From Roseomonas sp. E05 (GTDB taxonomy: Bacteria > Pseudomonadota > Alphaproteobacteria > Acetobacterales > Acetobacteraceae): DNA of 64,000 nucleotides. Shown piece by piece: positions 8,499-18,635 of the stretch. Each line of letters begins with the position of its first letter. The stretch's first letter is position 1. The DNA is taken from positions 140,915 through 204,914 of the forward strand of contig NZ_JASIRT010000008.1 in NCBI RefSeq assembly GCF_030063475.1, read 5' to 3'. The notes beneath the pieces were generated by a model that was given only the letters and a program-made list of their open reading frames with translations, did no database searches and was not told the origin of the DNA. A program made the position numbers and the translations under genes.

Positions 8499-10031
8499 CT
8501 ACATGGTGGCGCCGATCGGCCAGGGCGCGAATTCCGCCGAGCCGGCATCGTAGCTCTCGCTCTTGGTGCGCTCGCCGCTGGCGACGCGCAGGATCAGCTC
8601 GAAGATGCGCTGCCCGCACTCCTCGACGGTCTCCCGCCCGGAGAGGATGGTGCCGCAGTTGACGTCCATGTCCTCCTCCATCCGCTCGTACATGGCCGAG
8701 TTGGTGGCGAGCTTGATGGAGGGCGCCGGCTTGCAGCCGAAGACGCTGCCGCGCCCGGTGGTGAAGCAGACCATGTTGGCGCCGCCCGCCACCTGGCCGG
8801 TGGCCGCCACCGGGTCGTAGCCCGGCGTGTCCATGAAGACGAAGCCCTTCTCCGTCACCGGCGCGGCGTAGTCATAGACGGCGGTGAGATTGGTGGTGCC
8901 CGCCTTGGCCATGGCGCCGAGCGACTTCTCCAGGATGGTGGTCAGCCCGCCCGCCTTGTTGCCGGGGGAGGGATTGCTGTTCAGCTCGGCCTGCCCCTTG
9001 GCGGCATAGTCCTCCCACCAGCGCATCAGCGAGACCAGCTTCTCGCCCACCTCGCGAGAGACGGCGCGGCGGGTCAGCAGGTGCTCGGCGCCGTAGGTTT
9101 CCGGCGTCTCGGAGAGGATGACGGTGCCACCATGGCGCACCAGCAGGTCCGAGGCGGCGCCGAGGGCGGGGTTGGCGGTGATGCCGGAATAACCGTCCGA
9201 GCCGCCGCATTGCAGGGCGATGGTCAGGTGGCTGACCGGCACCTTCTGGCGGTGCACCTGGTTGGCTTCCGCCAGCACCTCCTTCACGAAGGCGATGCCC
9301 GCCTCCACCGTCTTGCGGGTGCCGCCCATGGATTGGATGTCCATGTTGCGCAGCCGTCCGGCGAGGTTCTGCTCCTCCAGCAGGCCGGAGATCTGGTTGA
9401 CCTCGCAGCCCAGCCCGATGGCGATGACATGGCTGAAGTTCACATGCCGCGCATAGCCGGCGAGAGTGCGGCGCAGGATGCGCAGCCCGTCATTGTCGCC
9501 CATGCCGCAGCCGGTCTTGTGGGTCAGCGCCACGACGCCGTCCACATTGGGGAACTCGGCGAGCGGATCGCTGCCGATGAAGGGGTTGCGCTTGAAGGCG
9601 TCGGCGATCAGCGAGGCGACGTGGGCGGAGCAGTTCACGCTGGTGACGATGCCGATGTAGTTGCGCGTCGCCACGCGGCCATCCGGGCGGACGATGCCCA
9701 TGAAGGTGGCAGGCTCCGGCACGTAGAGGGTGGGCCTGGCGTCCACGCCCCAGGCGTAGTCCCTGGCGAACTCGCCCATGCCGCAGTTCTGGGTGTGCAC
9801 CCACTCGCCAGGGGCGATGGGCTGGGTGGCGAAACCGATGATCTGCCCATAGCGTCGCACCGCATCACCCGGCGCATGGGCGCGGATGGCGACCTTGTGC
9901 CCGGGCGGGATGCGCGCGCGGGTGAGGATGTTGGGCCCCACCGGCGTGCCCTCGGCGGCCGCCCGGCGCGCGATCAGGACGCTGTCCTCCGGATGCAGGC
10001 GGATGAAGGGGGTCTCGGCGACGGCATCCAT
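8499..10031 (-). CDS. UxaA-family (altronate/galactarate) dehydratase
   Basis: 510 residues. The N-terminal ~95 residues resemble the SAF domain of UxaA; the rest is the D-galactarate dehydratase/altronate hydrolase core, with THKTGCGMGDNDG, IAIGLGCEVNQISGLLEEQ, LQCGGSDGYSGITANPALG and TTGRGSVFGCKPAPSIKLATN. These enzymes dehydrate hexonates or hexarates to 2-keto-3-deoxy acids, using iron. The exact sugar acid cannot be assigned. It diverges from a TRAP binding protein gene 127 bp away, so the two may form a uptake-and-breakdown unit for one sugar acid. Confidence 0.9.
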   Translation of the reverse strand: MDAVAETPFIRLHPEDSVLIARRAAAEGTPVGPNILTRARIPPGHKVAIRAHAPGDAVRRYGQIIGFATQPIAPGEWVHTQNCGMGEFARDYAWGVDARPTLYVPEPATFMGIVRPDGRVATRNYIGIVTSVNCSAHVASLIADAFKRNPFIGSDPLAEFPNVDGVVALTHKTGCGMGDNDGLRILRRTLAGYARHVNFSHVIAIGLGCEVNQISGLLEEQNLAGRLRNMDIQSMGGTRKTVEAGIAFVKEVLAEANQVHRQKVPVSHLTIALQCGGSDGYSGITANPALGAASDLLVRHGGTVILSETPETYGAEHLLTRRAVSREVGEKLVSLMRWWEDYAAKGQAELNSNPSPGNKAGGLTTILEKSLGAMAKAGTTNLTAVYDYAAPVTEKGFVFMDTPGYDPVAATGQVAGGANMVCFTTGRGSVFGCKPAPSIKLATNSAMYERMEEDMDVNCGTILSGRETVEECGQRIFELILRVASGERTKSESYDAGSAEFAPWPIGATM

Positions 10032-10158
10032 CTTAGGGTCTCCTCCAGGGGGCGATCATCCTAGCGCAGCGGAGAGGCTTGCGAAGCGCAAAGCCGCCAA
10101 CGTAGTGTCATCGTACAACAAGTCGTGCGCCCGACAGGGTGCCGGAAGAGGGGACGGA

Positions 10159-11148
10159 ATGATCCGAGGGATTCTCGCCGCGGCGACGCTGGCCGTCTGC
10201 GCCCTGCTGGGCGGCACCGCCCAGGCACAGCAGAAGCTGCGCTGGGCGCATGTCTACGAGACCAACGAACCCTACCACACCGAGGCGCTCTGGGCCGCCG
10301 AGCAGATCAAGCAGCGCACGCAGAACCGCTGGAACATCGAGGTCTTCCCGGCCAGCGCGCTGGGCAACGAGCCGACCATCAACCAGGGCCTGACGCTCGG
10401 CACGGTGGATATCATCTACACCGGGGCGGCCTTCGCCGGCGCCACCTACAAGCCGATCTCGATCGGCAATGCGCCCTATATCTTCCGCGACTACGGGCAT
10501 TTCGCCGCCTATCGCGAAAGCGACCTGCTGAAGGAGCTGATGGCGGGCTACGACAAGCAGACCGGCCACCACTCGGTGGCGCTGACCTACTATGGCGCCC
10601 GTCACCTCACCGCCAACCGGCCGATCATGAAGCCGGAAGATGCACGCGGGATGAAGCTGCGCGTGCCACAGGCGCCGCTCTTCCTGATGTTCACCAGGTC
10701 CATCGGCGCCAATGCCACGCCGATCGCCTTCGCCGAGGTCTACCTGGCGCTGCAGCAGGGCACGGTGGACGGGCAGGAGAACCCGCTGCCCACCATCAAG
10801 GCCAAGAAGTTCCACGAGGTGCAGAGCCATATCATGCTCTCCGGCCATATCACCGAGAGCCTGCTGACCATCGTCAGCCGCTCCAGCTGGGCACGGCTGA
10901 ACGACGGCGACAAGAAGGTTTTCGAAGCGGTGCTGCGCGAGGCCTCCGACCGCGCCTCCAAGGAGATCCGCGAGGCGGAGCTGAAGCTGCCGGAGTGGTT
11001 CCGCGAGCAGGGCAAGACGGTCCTCACGCCCGATCTCGCCGCCTTCCGTGCTGCCGCCCTGCCGCTGCACAACGATGCTTCGGCCGGGGCAGGCTGGACC
11101 AAGGAGCAGTATGACCGCCTGCAGGCGATTTCCTCCAGGCCGGAGTGA
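10159..11148 (+). CDS. TRAP transporter periplasmic binding protein, DctP family (orphan)
   Basis: 329 residues with a cleavable signal (IRGILAAATLAVCALLGGTAQAQ) and the DctP fold: LRWAHVYETNEPYHTEALW at the mature start, FPASALGNEPTINQGLTLG, LRVPQAPLFLMFTRSIGANATPI and VYLALQQGTVDGQENPLPT, the last being the DctP signature that contains the carboxylate-binding arginine region. It binds an organic or sugar acid in the periplasm. The small (DctQ) and large (DctM) membrane subunits are absent from the neighbourhood, so it must work with proteins encoded elsewhere. The start at 10159 follows GAGGGGA; longer frames enter the intergenic region. Confidence 0.92.
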   Translation: MIRGILAAATLAVCALLGGTAQAQQKLRWAHVYETNEPYHTEALWAAEQIKQRTQNRWNIEVFPASALGNEPTINQGLTLGTVDIIYTGAAFAGATYKPISIGNAPYIFRDYGHFAAYRESDLLKELMAGYDKQTGHHSVALTYYGARHLTANRPIMKPEDARGMKLRVPQAPLFLMFTRSIGANATPIAFAEVYLALQQGTVDGQENPLPTIKAKKFHEVQSHIMLSGHITESLLTIVSRSSWARLNDGDKKVFEAVLREASDRASKEIREAELKLPEWFREQGKTVLTPDLAAFRAAALPLHNDASAGAGWTKEQYDRLQAISSRPE

Positions 11149-11168
11149 CCATCCGGCCCGCAGGAGGG

Positions 11169-11187
11169 GGCGGGGCACTGTCCCGCC
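11169..11187. terminator. Weak hairpin between convergent dctP-type and yqgE genes
   Basis: GGCGGG and CCCGCC form a 6-bp stem with a 7-base loop 20 bp after the upstream stop, in the 88-bp gap between two convergent genes. There is no T-run, so intrinsic termination is only possible. Confidence 0.3.
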
Positions 11188-11236
11188 TCCGCTTTGCCGG
11201 TTGTTTCCCCCGCGCCCTGTCCCGCCGGGAAGCGGC

Positions 11237-11875
11237 TCAGGCGTGGCCGGCGCTGCCGGAGAGCAGCAGCGGGTCGATATGCATCTTGGCCAGGGCCATG
11301 CGCCACTTCTCGTTCAGCGCGCCCTCGAAGAGCAGGGCCTCGTCCGCCGGCACGTTCAGCCAGGCGTTGCGCTGGATCTCCTCCTCGAGCTGCCCGGGGC
11401 CCCAGCCGGCATAGCCCAGCGCCAGCAGCCCGTGGCGCGGTCCGCCGCCGCCTGCGATGGCCTTCAGGATGTCCACGCTGGCGGTGAGCGCCAGGTCCCC
11501 GGTGACCTTGAGGCTGCCATCGCTTGACCAGTCGGTGGTGTGCAGCACGAAGCCACGACCGCCCTCGACCGGCCCGCCGGCCAGCAGCCGGATCTGCCGT
11601 TGCGGCGGCAGCGGCTGCACGTCGAGCTGCTTCAGCAGATCCTCGAAACTGAGATTGTCGAGCGCCTTGTTCAGGACGATGCCCATCGCCCCGTCGGCGG
11701 AGTGGGCGCAGAGGCAGATCACCGAGCGGGTGAAGCGGGGATCCTGCATGCCGGGCATCGCCACCAGCAACTGTCCGCCCAGGTAGCTGCTTTGCAGCCC
11801 GCGACTGCGGCCGCCCCCTGCACCGGCGGTGCGGAAGCTTTCCGGAAGTTCGTTCTCGCGTGCGCGTCGTGCCAT
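11237..11875 (-). CDS. YqgE/AlgH family protein (DUF179)
   Basis: 212 residues. The family pattern is clear: LGGQLLVAMPGMQDPRFTRS near the N-terminus, HSADGAMGIVLNKAL, LLAGGPVEGGRGFVLH, LKAIAGGGGPRHGLLALGYAGWGPGQLEEE and NAWLNVPADEALLFE. Members are cytosolic proteins of unsettled function, loosely tied to transcription or stress control. The ATG at 11875 (MARRARENEL) was chosen because it leaves a normal family length; a longer in-frame reading would run into the neighbouring divergent peroxiredoxin gene. Confidence 0.9.
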   Translation of the reverse strand: MARRARENELPESFRTAGAGGGRSRGLQSSYLGGQLLVAMPGMQDPRFTRSVICLCAHSADGAMGIVLNKALDNLSFEDLLKQLDVQPLPPQRQIRLLAGGPVEGGRGFVLHTTDWSSDGSLKVTGDLALTASVDILKAIAGGGGPRHGLLALGYAGWGPGQLEEEIQRNAWLNVPADEALLFEGALNEKWRMALAKMHIDPLLLSGSAGHA

Positions 11876-11978
11876 CGTGCACCCAAGATGGCGGCGCGAG
11901 GGGAAGGGTGCAAGCACCGCGGTTGACAGCGCCGGCGGCACCGTGAAATGCCGGTGGCTCCACCTGGAGAGCACGTCC

Positions 11979-12461
11979 ATGTCCATCAAGGCCGGTGACA
12001 CGATTCCCGCCACGACCCTGACCCAGGCCACCGCCGAGGGCCCGCGCGAGCTGAGCACCGAGGCGCTGTTCGGCGGCAAGACCGTGGTGCTGTTCGGCGT
12101 GCCCGGCGCCTTCACGCCCACCTGCTCGGCGAAGCACCTGCCGAGCTTCCTGCGCAACATGGCGGCGCTGAAGGAGAAGGGCGTGGATACCGTCGCCTGC
12201 ATGGCGGTGAATGACGCCTTTGTCATGAACGCCTGGGCCAAGGACCAGGGCGTGTCCGACGAGGTGGTGATGATCGCCGACGGCTCCGGCGCGCTGACCC
12301 GTGCCCTCGGCCTGGAATTCGACCTGAGCGCCCGCGGCATGGGCGTGCGCTGCCAGCGTTTCGCGCTGGTGGCGAAGGATGGAAAGGTGGCGCATGTCGC
12401 CGTCGAGGCGCCGGGCGCCTTCGAGGTGTCCAGTGGCGAGGCGGTGCTCGCCGCGCTCTGA
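11979..12461 (+). CDS. Peroxiredoxin, Prx5/PMP20 type
   Basis: 160-residue thiol peroxidase. The peroxidatic cysteine is C49 in VPGAFTPTCS, the Prx5-subfamily signature, and GMGVRCQRFALV lies in the C-terminal half. It should reduce hydrogen peroxide and alkyl hydroperoxides in the cytoplasm, with glutathione/glutaredoxin or thioredoxin as reductant. The ATG at 11979 gives the normal family start (SIKAGDTIPATTL). It is a single-gene unit followed by a strong terminator hairpin, and diverges from yqgE. Confidence 0.93.
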   Translation: MSIKAGDTIPATTLTQATAEGPRELSTEALFGGKTVVLFGVPGAFTPTCSAKHLPSFLRNMAALKEKGVDTVACMAVNDAFVMNAWAKDQGVSDEVVMIADGSGALTRALGLEFDLSARGMGVRCQRFALVAKDGKVAHVAVEAPGAFEVSSGEAVLAAL

Positions 12462-12488
12462 GGCGCGGCGCCGCCGGAAGAGGACCGA

Positions 12489-12517
12489 GGCCGGGGAGGC
12501 AGCTCTCCGGCCTTTTT
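12489..12517 (+). terminator. Intrinsic terminator after the peroxiredoxin gene
   Basis: GGCCGGGGAG, a GCAG loop and CTCTCCGGCC form a 10-bp stem (one G-T wobble), followed directly by TTTTT. It begins 27 bp after the peroxiredoxin stop and ends 7 bp before the end of the convergent NUDIX gene. Confidence 0.85.
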
Positions 12518-12523
12518 CCGTGG

Positions 12524-13165
12524 CTAGGGGGCCGCCGCCGGGCCGGGTGGCTCCGGGCAGCGTGTGCCGGCGCCGCGCAGGCAGATCAGCGGCCGCGCCG
12601 GGCGGGCCGCCGGCGGCAACGCCACCCAATCGCCGAATTCGGCCAGCACGCAGGCGGTGATGGGCGCCACCGGCAGGTGCCGCACCGCCTCCGGCGTCAC
12701 CCAGGCCAGGCGCTCCAGCTCGCCCGAGCCGGCCAGGGTGCCGGTGGCCGCCTCCGCCGGCGCGAGGAGGAAGCGGGCGTTGAAGCGCATGGGGAAGTGG
12801 CGCGGCGTCACCGCCCGGCAGAGATAGTCCAGCCGGTCCAGCGCGGGGCGCGTGCCGCCCAGCACCAGGCCGGTCTCCTCCTCCAGCTCGCGCGCGGCGG
12901 CGACGGCCAGGGCGCGGGCGAGGCGGGCGGGGGCGCGGCGCTCCAGGGCGGCCCGTGTCTCGGGGCGCAGCTCCGTGGCGGCGGGGGTGGCGCGGTCGGC
13001 GAGATCCACCCGGCCGCCGGGAAAGACCAGCCGGTTCGGCATGAAGCGGTGCCCGGCGGCGCGGATCCCCATCAGCACCTCCACCGGGCCGGAGCGGGCT
13101 TGGCGCCAGAGAATCAGGCTGGCGGCGTGGCGCGGATGGACCACGCGCAGTTGGGTCGAGGACAT
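12524..13165 (-). CDS. NUDIX hydrolase, NUDT19-like
   Basis: 213 residues. The NUDIX box ends [12 protein letters not shown] and is preceded, after an inserted ~45-residue segment, by [12 protein letters not shown]. This insertion between the GG strand and the box is typical of the NUDT19/RNPP group (CoA-derivative or nucleotide-diphosphate hydrolases). The glycine and first glutamate of the canonical box (Gx5E) are poorly conserved. The ATG at 13165 ([18 protein letters not shown]) is preferred over one 18 codons upstream because that reading would cover most of the gap before the suf regulator. Substrate unknown. Confidence 0.85.
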   Translation of the reverse strand: MSSTQLRVVHPRHAASLILWRQARSGPVEVLMGIRAAGHRFMPNRLVFPGGRVDLADRATPAATELRPETRAALERRAPARLARALAVAAARELEEETGLVLGGTRPALDRLDYLCRAVTPRHFPMRFNARFLLAPAEAATGTLAGSGELERLAWVTPEAVRHLPVAPITACVLAEFGDWVALPPAARPARPLICLRGAGTRCPEPPGPAAAP

Positions 13166-13211
13166 TGCCGCAACTTCGCACTGCGGACGCCTCGCGGAAA
13201 GGTGGTGGCGC

Positions 13212-13265
13212 CTTGACAAGCGGGGGGCGCGAGCGCATCTGCCCGAAACTGGACAAGACAGGTCC
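13212..13265 (+). promoter_or_regulatory. Candidate promoter/operator region of the suf operon
   Basis: Upstream of the Rrf2-type regulator there is TTGACA (13213-13218) embedded in the palindrome CTTG-A-CAAG, and a second inverted repeat GGAC-N7-GTCC at 13251-13265. The TTGACA matches a sigma-70 -35 box; a convincing -10 box at 17 bp is not seen. An operator for the autogenous Rrf2 regulator is expected here but the site assignment is a guess. Confidence 0.35.
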
Positions 13266-13284
13266 GCTTTTAGGAGAGGTCCGC

Positions 13285-13746
13285 GTGTTGCGGCTGTCGA
13301 AACTGACGGATTACGCCGTGGTGGTGCTGGCCCGACTGGAGGCCGAAGGAGGCCTGCAGACCGCCCCTGGCCTCGCCGCTGCCACCGGCATCGCCGAGCC
13401 GACCGTGGCCAAGGTGCTGAAGCACTTGGCGCATGGCGGCCTGGTGGAAGGGGTGCGCGGGGCGCGGGGCGGCTATCGCCTGGCGCGGCCGCTCGCCGCC
13501 ATGCCGCTGTCCGAGGTGATCTGCGCCATCGATGGCCCGATCGCCCTGACCGCCTGCGTCGATGGCGCCAGCGGCTGCTGCGAGACGGAGGCGATCTGCG
13601 CCGTGCGCGGCCGCTGGGACAAGGTGAACGAAGCCATCCGCAGCGCGTTGTCCGACATCACCCTGGCCGACCTGGCGCCACCGGGCGCGCCGTCCTGCCG
13701 CCGCCCGACCCTGCCGGCCCAGCCGGCCCACCTGCCTGCCGAGTAG
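13285..13746 (+). CDS. Rrf2-family SUF system regulator
   Basis: 153 residues starting at GTG 13285, seven bases after AGGAGA. It has the winged-helix pattern [37 protein letters not shown] and [11 protein letters not shown], then four cysteines C91, C98, C99 and C105 that could hold an iron-sulfur cluster as in IscR. It matches the SUF-specific Rrf2 regulators usually first in alphaproteobacterial suf operons and probably senses cluster status to control the genes downstream. A 14-bp gap separates it from sufB. Confidence 0.93.
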   Translation: MLRLSKLTDYAVVVLARLEAEGGLQTAPGLAAATGIAEPTVAKVLKHLAHGGLVEGVRGARGGYRLARPLAAMPLSEVICAIDGPIALTACVDGASGCCETEAICAVRGRWDKVNEAIRSALSDITLADLAPPGAPSCRRPTLPAQPAHLPAE

Positions 13747-13760
13747 GGAAGAAGAACACC

Positions 13761-15257
<1,497 letters not shown>

Positions 15258-15259
15258 TC

Positions 15260-15306
15260 GATCCGATGGCCGGAGCGCCGCAGGGCGCGGAGGCCTGAAG
15301 CGGATC
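15260..15306 (+). repeat. Inverted repeat between sufB and sufC
   Basis: GATCCG (15260-15265) and CGGATC (15301-15306) bracket a GGCC...GGCC pair, allowing a long interrupted stem in the sufB-sufC intercistronic RNA. It has no T-run. It could stabilise or attenuate the mRNA between the genes; no test is possible from sequence alone. Confidence 0.35.
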
Positions 15307-15334
15307 GCGCGAGATTTGGGACGGAATAAGAACA

Positions 15335-16078
15335 ATGCTGAAGATCGAAGGACTGACCGCTGAGGTCGAGGGCAAGGAGATCCTCAAGGGGATCGACCTG
15401 GAAGTGCCGACCGGCGAGATCCACGCCATCATGGGGCCGAACGGCTCGGGCAAGTCCACGCTCTCCTACGTGCTGTCGGGGCGCGAGGGCTATGAGATCA
15501 CCGGCGGCAGCGCCACCTTCAACGGGCAGGACCTGCTGGCGATGGAACCGGAGGAGCGCGCTGCCGCGGGCCTCTTCCTGGCCTTCCAGTACCCGGTGGA
15601 GCTGCCGGGCGTGGGCAATGCCAACTTCCTGCGCACCGCGCTGAACGCCATCCGCCGCGGCAAGGGCGAGCCCGAGCTGGACGCCATGCAGTTCCTCAAG
15701 CTGGCGCGCGAGCGGATGAAGGCGCTCTCCATGCCGGAGGACATGCTGAAGCGCGGCGTCAATGTCGGCTTTTCCGGCGGCGAGAAGAAGCGCAACGAGG
15801 TGCTGCAGATGGCGCTGCTGAACCCCAGCCTCGCCATCCTGGACGAGACCGACTCCGGCCTCGATATCGACGCGCTGAAGATCGTGGCCGAGGGCGTGAA
15901 CGCCATGCGCGGCCCGAACTTCTCCTCGCTGGTCATCACCCACTACCAGCGCCTGCTCGACTACATCGTGCCGGACCGCGTGCATGTGCTGATGAACGGC
16001 CGCATCGTGCAGTCCGGCGGCCCCGAGCTGGCCAAGCAGCTGGAGGCGGGCGGCTACAACTCGGTGCAGGCGGCATGA
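15335..16078 (+). CDS. sufC: Fe-S assembly ATPase SufC
   Basis: 247-residue ABC-type ATPase. Walker A is GPNGSGKSTLSYVLSG, the signature GFSGGEKKRNEVLQM and Walker B LAILDETDSGLDIDALK, the last being specific to SufC. It supplies ATP hydrolysis to the SufBCD scaffold and is cytosolic. Its last four bases overlap the sufD ATG at 16075 (ATGA). Confidence 0.97.
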   Translation: MLKIEGLTAEVEGKEILKGIDLEVPTGEIHAIMGPNGSGKSTLSYVLSGREGYEITGGSATFNGQDLLAMEPEERAAAGLFLAFQYPVELPGVGNANFLRTALNAIRRGKGEPELDAMQFLKLARERMKALSMPEDMLKRGVNVGFSGGEKKRNEVLQMALLNPSLAILDETDSGLDIDALKIVAEGVNAMRGPNFSSLVITHYQRLLDYIVPDRVHVLMNGRIVQSGGPELAKQLEAGGYNSVQAA

Positions 16079-17382
16079 GCGCAACCGGTGACATCATCAT
16101 GGCCGAGAACGCGCTGACCGAACCCGGCGCGTCCGGCTTCCTGCACCGCTTCGAGGGGCTGCGCGCCCGCCTGCCGGGGCAGCGCCTGCCCTGGCTGGCC
16201 GCGCGCCGCGAGGCGGCCGCCGAGGCCTTCCGCGCCCAGGGCTTCCCGACCCGCCGCGTCGAGGCCTGGAAGTACACCGACCTCGCGCCGCTGACCCAGG
16301 CCGGCTTCGGCGAGGCGCTGACCTCGGTGGACGGCGCCATGACGCTGCCGCGCGCCGCCGCGCCGCGCCGCGTGGTTTTCGTGGATGGCCGCTTCCGCCC
16401 GGACCTCTCGGACCCCGAGGCGCCGGTGCGCAGCCTGGCGCAGCATCTCGGCGCGGCCGAGGGCCTGCTCGGCAGCCTCGCCCGCATCGAGGACCTGCCG
16501 CTGGTGGCGCTGAACACGGCCATGTTCGAGGATGGCGCGCTGATCGACCTCGCTCCCGGCGAGGATGGCGGCGTGGTCGAGCTGCTGCATGTCACGCTCG
16601 CCGACCGCCCGGTGGCCGTGCATCCGCGCCACCTGGTGCGGCTGGGCGCGGGCGCGAAGCTGGTGCTGATCGAGCGCAACTGGGGCCATGGCGAAAGCCG
16701 CTATCTCAACAGCCCGGTGCTGGAGTTCGAGGTGGCGGCGGATGCTCATGTCACCCATGCCCGGCTGCAGCAGGAGGGAAAGGGAGGCATTCACCTCTCG
16801 ACCGTCTTCGCCCGCGTGGCTGAAGAGGGCACCTATGATAGCTTCCTGCTGCATGCCGGCGCGAAGCTGGCGCGCAGCGAGGCGCATGTGGTCCTCGCCG
16901 GCCCGAAGGCCGCCGCCCATCTGAACGGTGCCCAGTTGCTGGGCGACGGGCAGCATGGCGACTGCACCACCTTCCTGGAGCATGCGGCGCCGGACTGCCC
17001 GAGCCGCCAGACGGTGAAGACGGTGCTGGCCGGCAAGTCGCGCGGCGTCTTTCAGGGCAAGATCCTGGTGGACCAGATCGCGCAGCGCACCGACGGCTAC
17101 CAGATGAACCAGGCGCTGCTGCTCTCCGATCAGGCCGAGATCGACAGCAAGCCGCAGCTTGAGATCTATGCCGACGATGTGAAATGCAGCCACGGCGCCA
17201 CCGTGGGCGAACTGGACGAGGACCAGATCTTCTACCTGCGTTCGCGCGGCATTCCCGAGGCCACGGCGCGCTCGCTGCTGATCGAGGCCTTCCTGCAGGA
17301 AGCGGTCGAGAGCGTCGCCGACGAGACGGCGCGTGCCGCGCTCGCCGAGGCGGTCTCCGGCTGGTGGGAGAAGATGGCGTGA
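16075..17382 (+). CDS. sufD: Fe-S cluster assembly protein SufD
   Basis: 435 residues. The C-terminal beta-helix resembles SufB, with HLNGAQLLGDGQHGDCTTFLEH, SRGVFQGKILVDQIAQRTDGYQ and KPQLEIYADDVKCSHGATVG, then FYLRSRGIPEATARSLLIEAF. It partners SufB in the scaffold complex. The ATG at 16075 overlaps sufC; an alternative ATG eight codons later (MAENAL) is equally possible. The stop overlaps the sufS start (TGATG). Confidence 0.96.
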   Translation: MSATGDIIMAENALTEPGASGFLHRFEGLRARLPGQRLPWLAARREAAAEAFRAQGFPTRRVEAWKYTDLAPLTQAGFGEALTSVDGAMTLPRAAAPRRVVFVDGRFRPDLSDPEAPVRSLAQHLGAAEGLLGSLARIEDLPLVALNTAMFEDGALIDLAPGEDGGVVELLHVTLADRPVAVHPRHLVRLGAGAKLVLIERNWGHGESRYLNSPVLEFEVAADAHVTHARLQQEGKGGIHLSTVFARVAEEGTYDSFLLHAGAKLARSEAHVVLAGPKAAAHLNGAQLLGDGQHGDCTTFLEHAAPDCPSRQTVKTVLAGKSRGVFQGKILVDQIAQRTDGYQMNQALLLSDQAEIDSKPQLEIYADDVKCSHGATVGELDEDQIFYLRSRGIPEATARSLLIEAFLQEAVESVADETARAALAEAVSGWWEKMA

Positions 17383-18635
17383 TGGACGGGGCGGTGGCGC
17401 CAAAGAACACGGGCGGCTTCGACGTCGCGCGCATCCGGCAGGATTTCCCGATCCTGTCGCAGAAGCAGCGCGGCAAGGATCTGGTGTTCCTCGATTCCGG
17501 CGCCTCCGCCCAGAAGCCGCGCCAGGTCATCGAGGCCATGACGCGGATGATGGAAAGCGGCTACGCCAACGTCCATCGCGGCGCCTATCTCCTCTCCGAG
17601 CGCGCGACCGAGGCCTATGAGGCGGCACGGCGCGCCGTCGCCGGCTTCCTGAGCGCGCGCAGCGAGCGCGAGATCGTCTTCACCGGCTCCTCCACTGCCG
17701 CCATCAACCTCGTGGCGCACAGCTACGGGCGCGGCGTGCTGAAGCCGGGGCAGGCGGTGCTGATCTCCGAGATGGAGCATCACGCCAATCTGGTGCCCTG
17801 GCACATGCTGCGGATGTCGCATGGCATCGAGCTGCGCGTGGCCCGCGTCACCGATGCCGGCGAGCTGGACATGGCTGACCTGGAGGCCAAGCTGGCCGAC
17901 GGCAAGGTCGGGCTGGTCGCCGTCACGCACATGTCGAACGTGCTGGGCACCGTGACCCCGGCCGAGCGCATCGCGAAGCTGGCCCATGCCCATGGTGCGA
18001 AGCTGCTGCTGGATGGCTCCCAGGCCGCCGTGCACCGCCGCGTGGACGTGCAGGCGCTGGACTGCGACTTCTACGTCTTCACCGGCCACAAGCTCTACGG
18101 CCCGACCGGCATCGGCGTGCTCTGGGGCCGGATGGAGCTGCTGGAGGCCATGCCGCCCTTCCTGGGCGGCGGCGACATGATCGCCGAGGTCACGCTGGAG
18201 GGCTTTCTGCCCGCGCCCGTGCCCGCCAAGTTCGAGGCCGGCACGCCGCCGATCGTCGAGGCGGTCGGGCTGCACGCGGCCATCGACTATGTGCAGGCCC
18301 TCGGCATGCCGGCCATCGAGGCGCATGAGCGGCACCTCGTGGACCATGCCATGCAGCGGCTCTCGGCCGTCGAGGGGCTGACCCTGCTCGGCCATGCGCA
18401 GGACCGCGGCGGCGTCTTCGCCTTTGCGCTCGACAACGCCCATGCCCATGACCTGGCGACATTGCTGGACCGCGCGGGGATCGCGGTGCGCTCGGGGCGC
18501 CATTGCGCCGAGCCGCTGCACGCCCGATTTAACGTGGAAAGCACCTGCCGGGCCTCCTTCGGCCTCTACACGACCGAAGGCGAGGTGGATTACCTCGCAG
18601 AGGCACTCGGGAAGGCACGGGAGTTCTTCCGCTGA
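17382..18635 (+). CDS. sufS: Cysteine desulfurase SufS
   Basis: 417 residues, class V aminotransferase fold. The PLP lysine is in FYVFTGHKLYGPTGIGVLWG and the catalytic cysteine in SGRHCAEPLHARF, both group II desulfurase patterns; the N-terminus has LDSGASAQKPRQVIEAM. It removes sulfur from cysteine and passes it to SufU or SufB. The start ATG overlaps the sufD stop and the stop overlaps the sufU start, so the unit is tightly coupled. Confidence 0.96.
   Translation: MDGAVAPKNTGGFDVARIRQDFPILSQKQRGKDLVFLDSGASAQKPRQVIEAMTRMMESGYANVHRGAYLLSERATEAYEAARRAVAGFLSARSEREIVFTGSSTAAINLVAHSYGRGVLKPGQAVLISEMEHHANLVPWHMLRMSHGIELRVARVTDAGELDMADLEAKLADGKVGLVAVTHMSNVLGTVTPAERIAKLAHAHGAKLLLDGSQAAVHRRVDVQALDCDFYVFTGHKLYGPTGIGVLWGRMELLEAMPPFLGGGDMIAEVTLEGFLPAPVPAKFEAGTPPIVEAVGLHAAIDYVQALGMPAIEAHERHLVDHAMQRLSAVEGLTLLGHAQDRGGVFAFALDNAHAHDLATLLDRAGIAVRSGRHCAEPLHARFNVESTCRASFGLYTTEGEVDYLAEALGKAREFFR

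Noticed and set aside
10095..10135. Possible GntR-type half sites (TCGTACAACAAG) between the UxaA and TRAP genes.
   Set aside because: No clear inverted symmetry could be drawn, so an operator is not supported.
10740..13256. A long minus-strand frame spanning dctP, YqgE, peroxiredoxin and NUDIX genes.
   Set aside because: It crosses four well-supported genes in both orientations and has no domain content.
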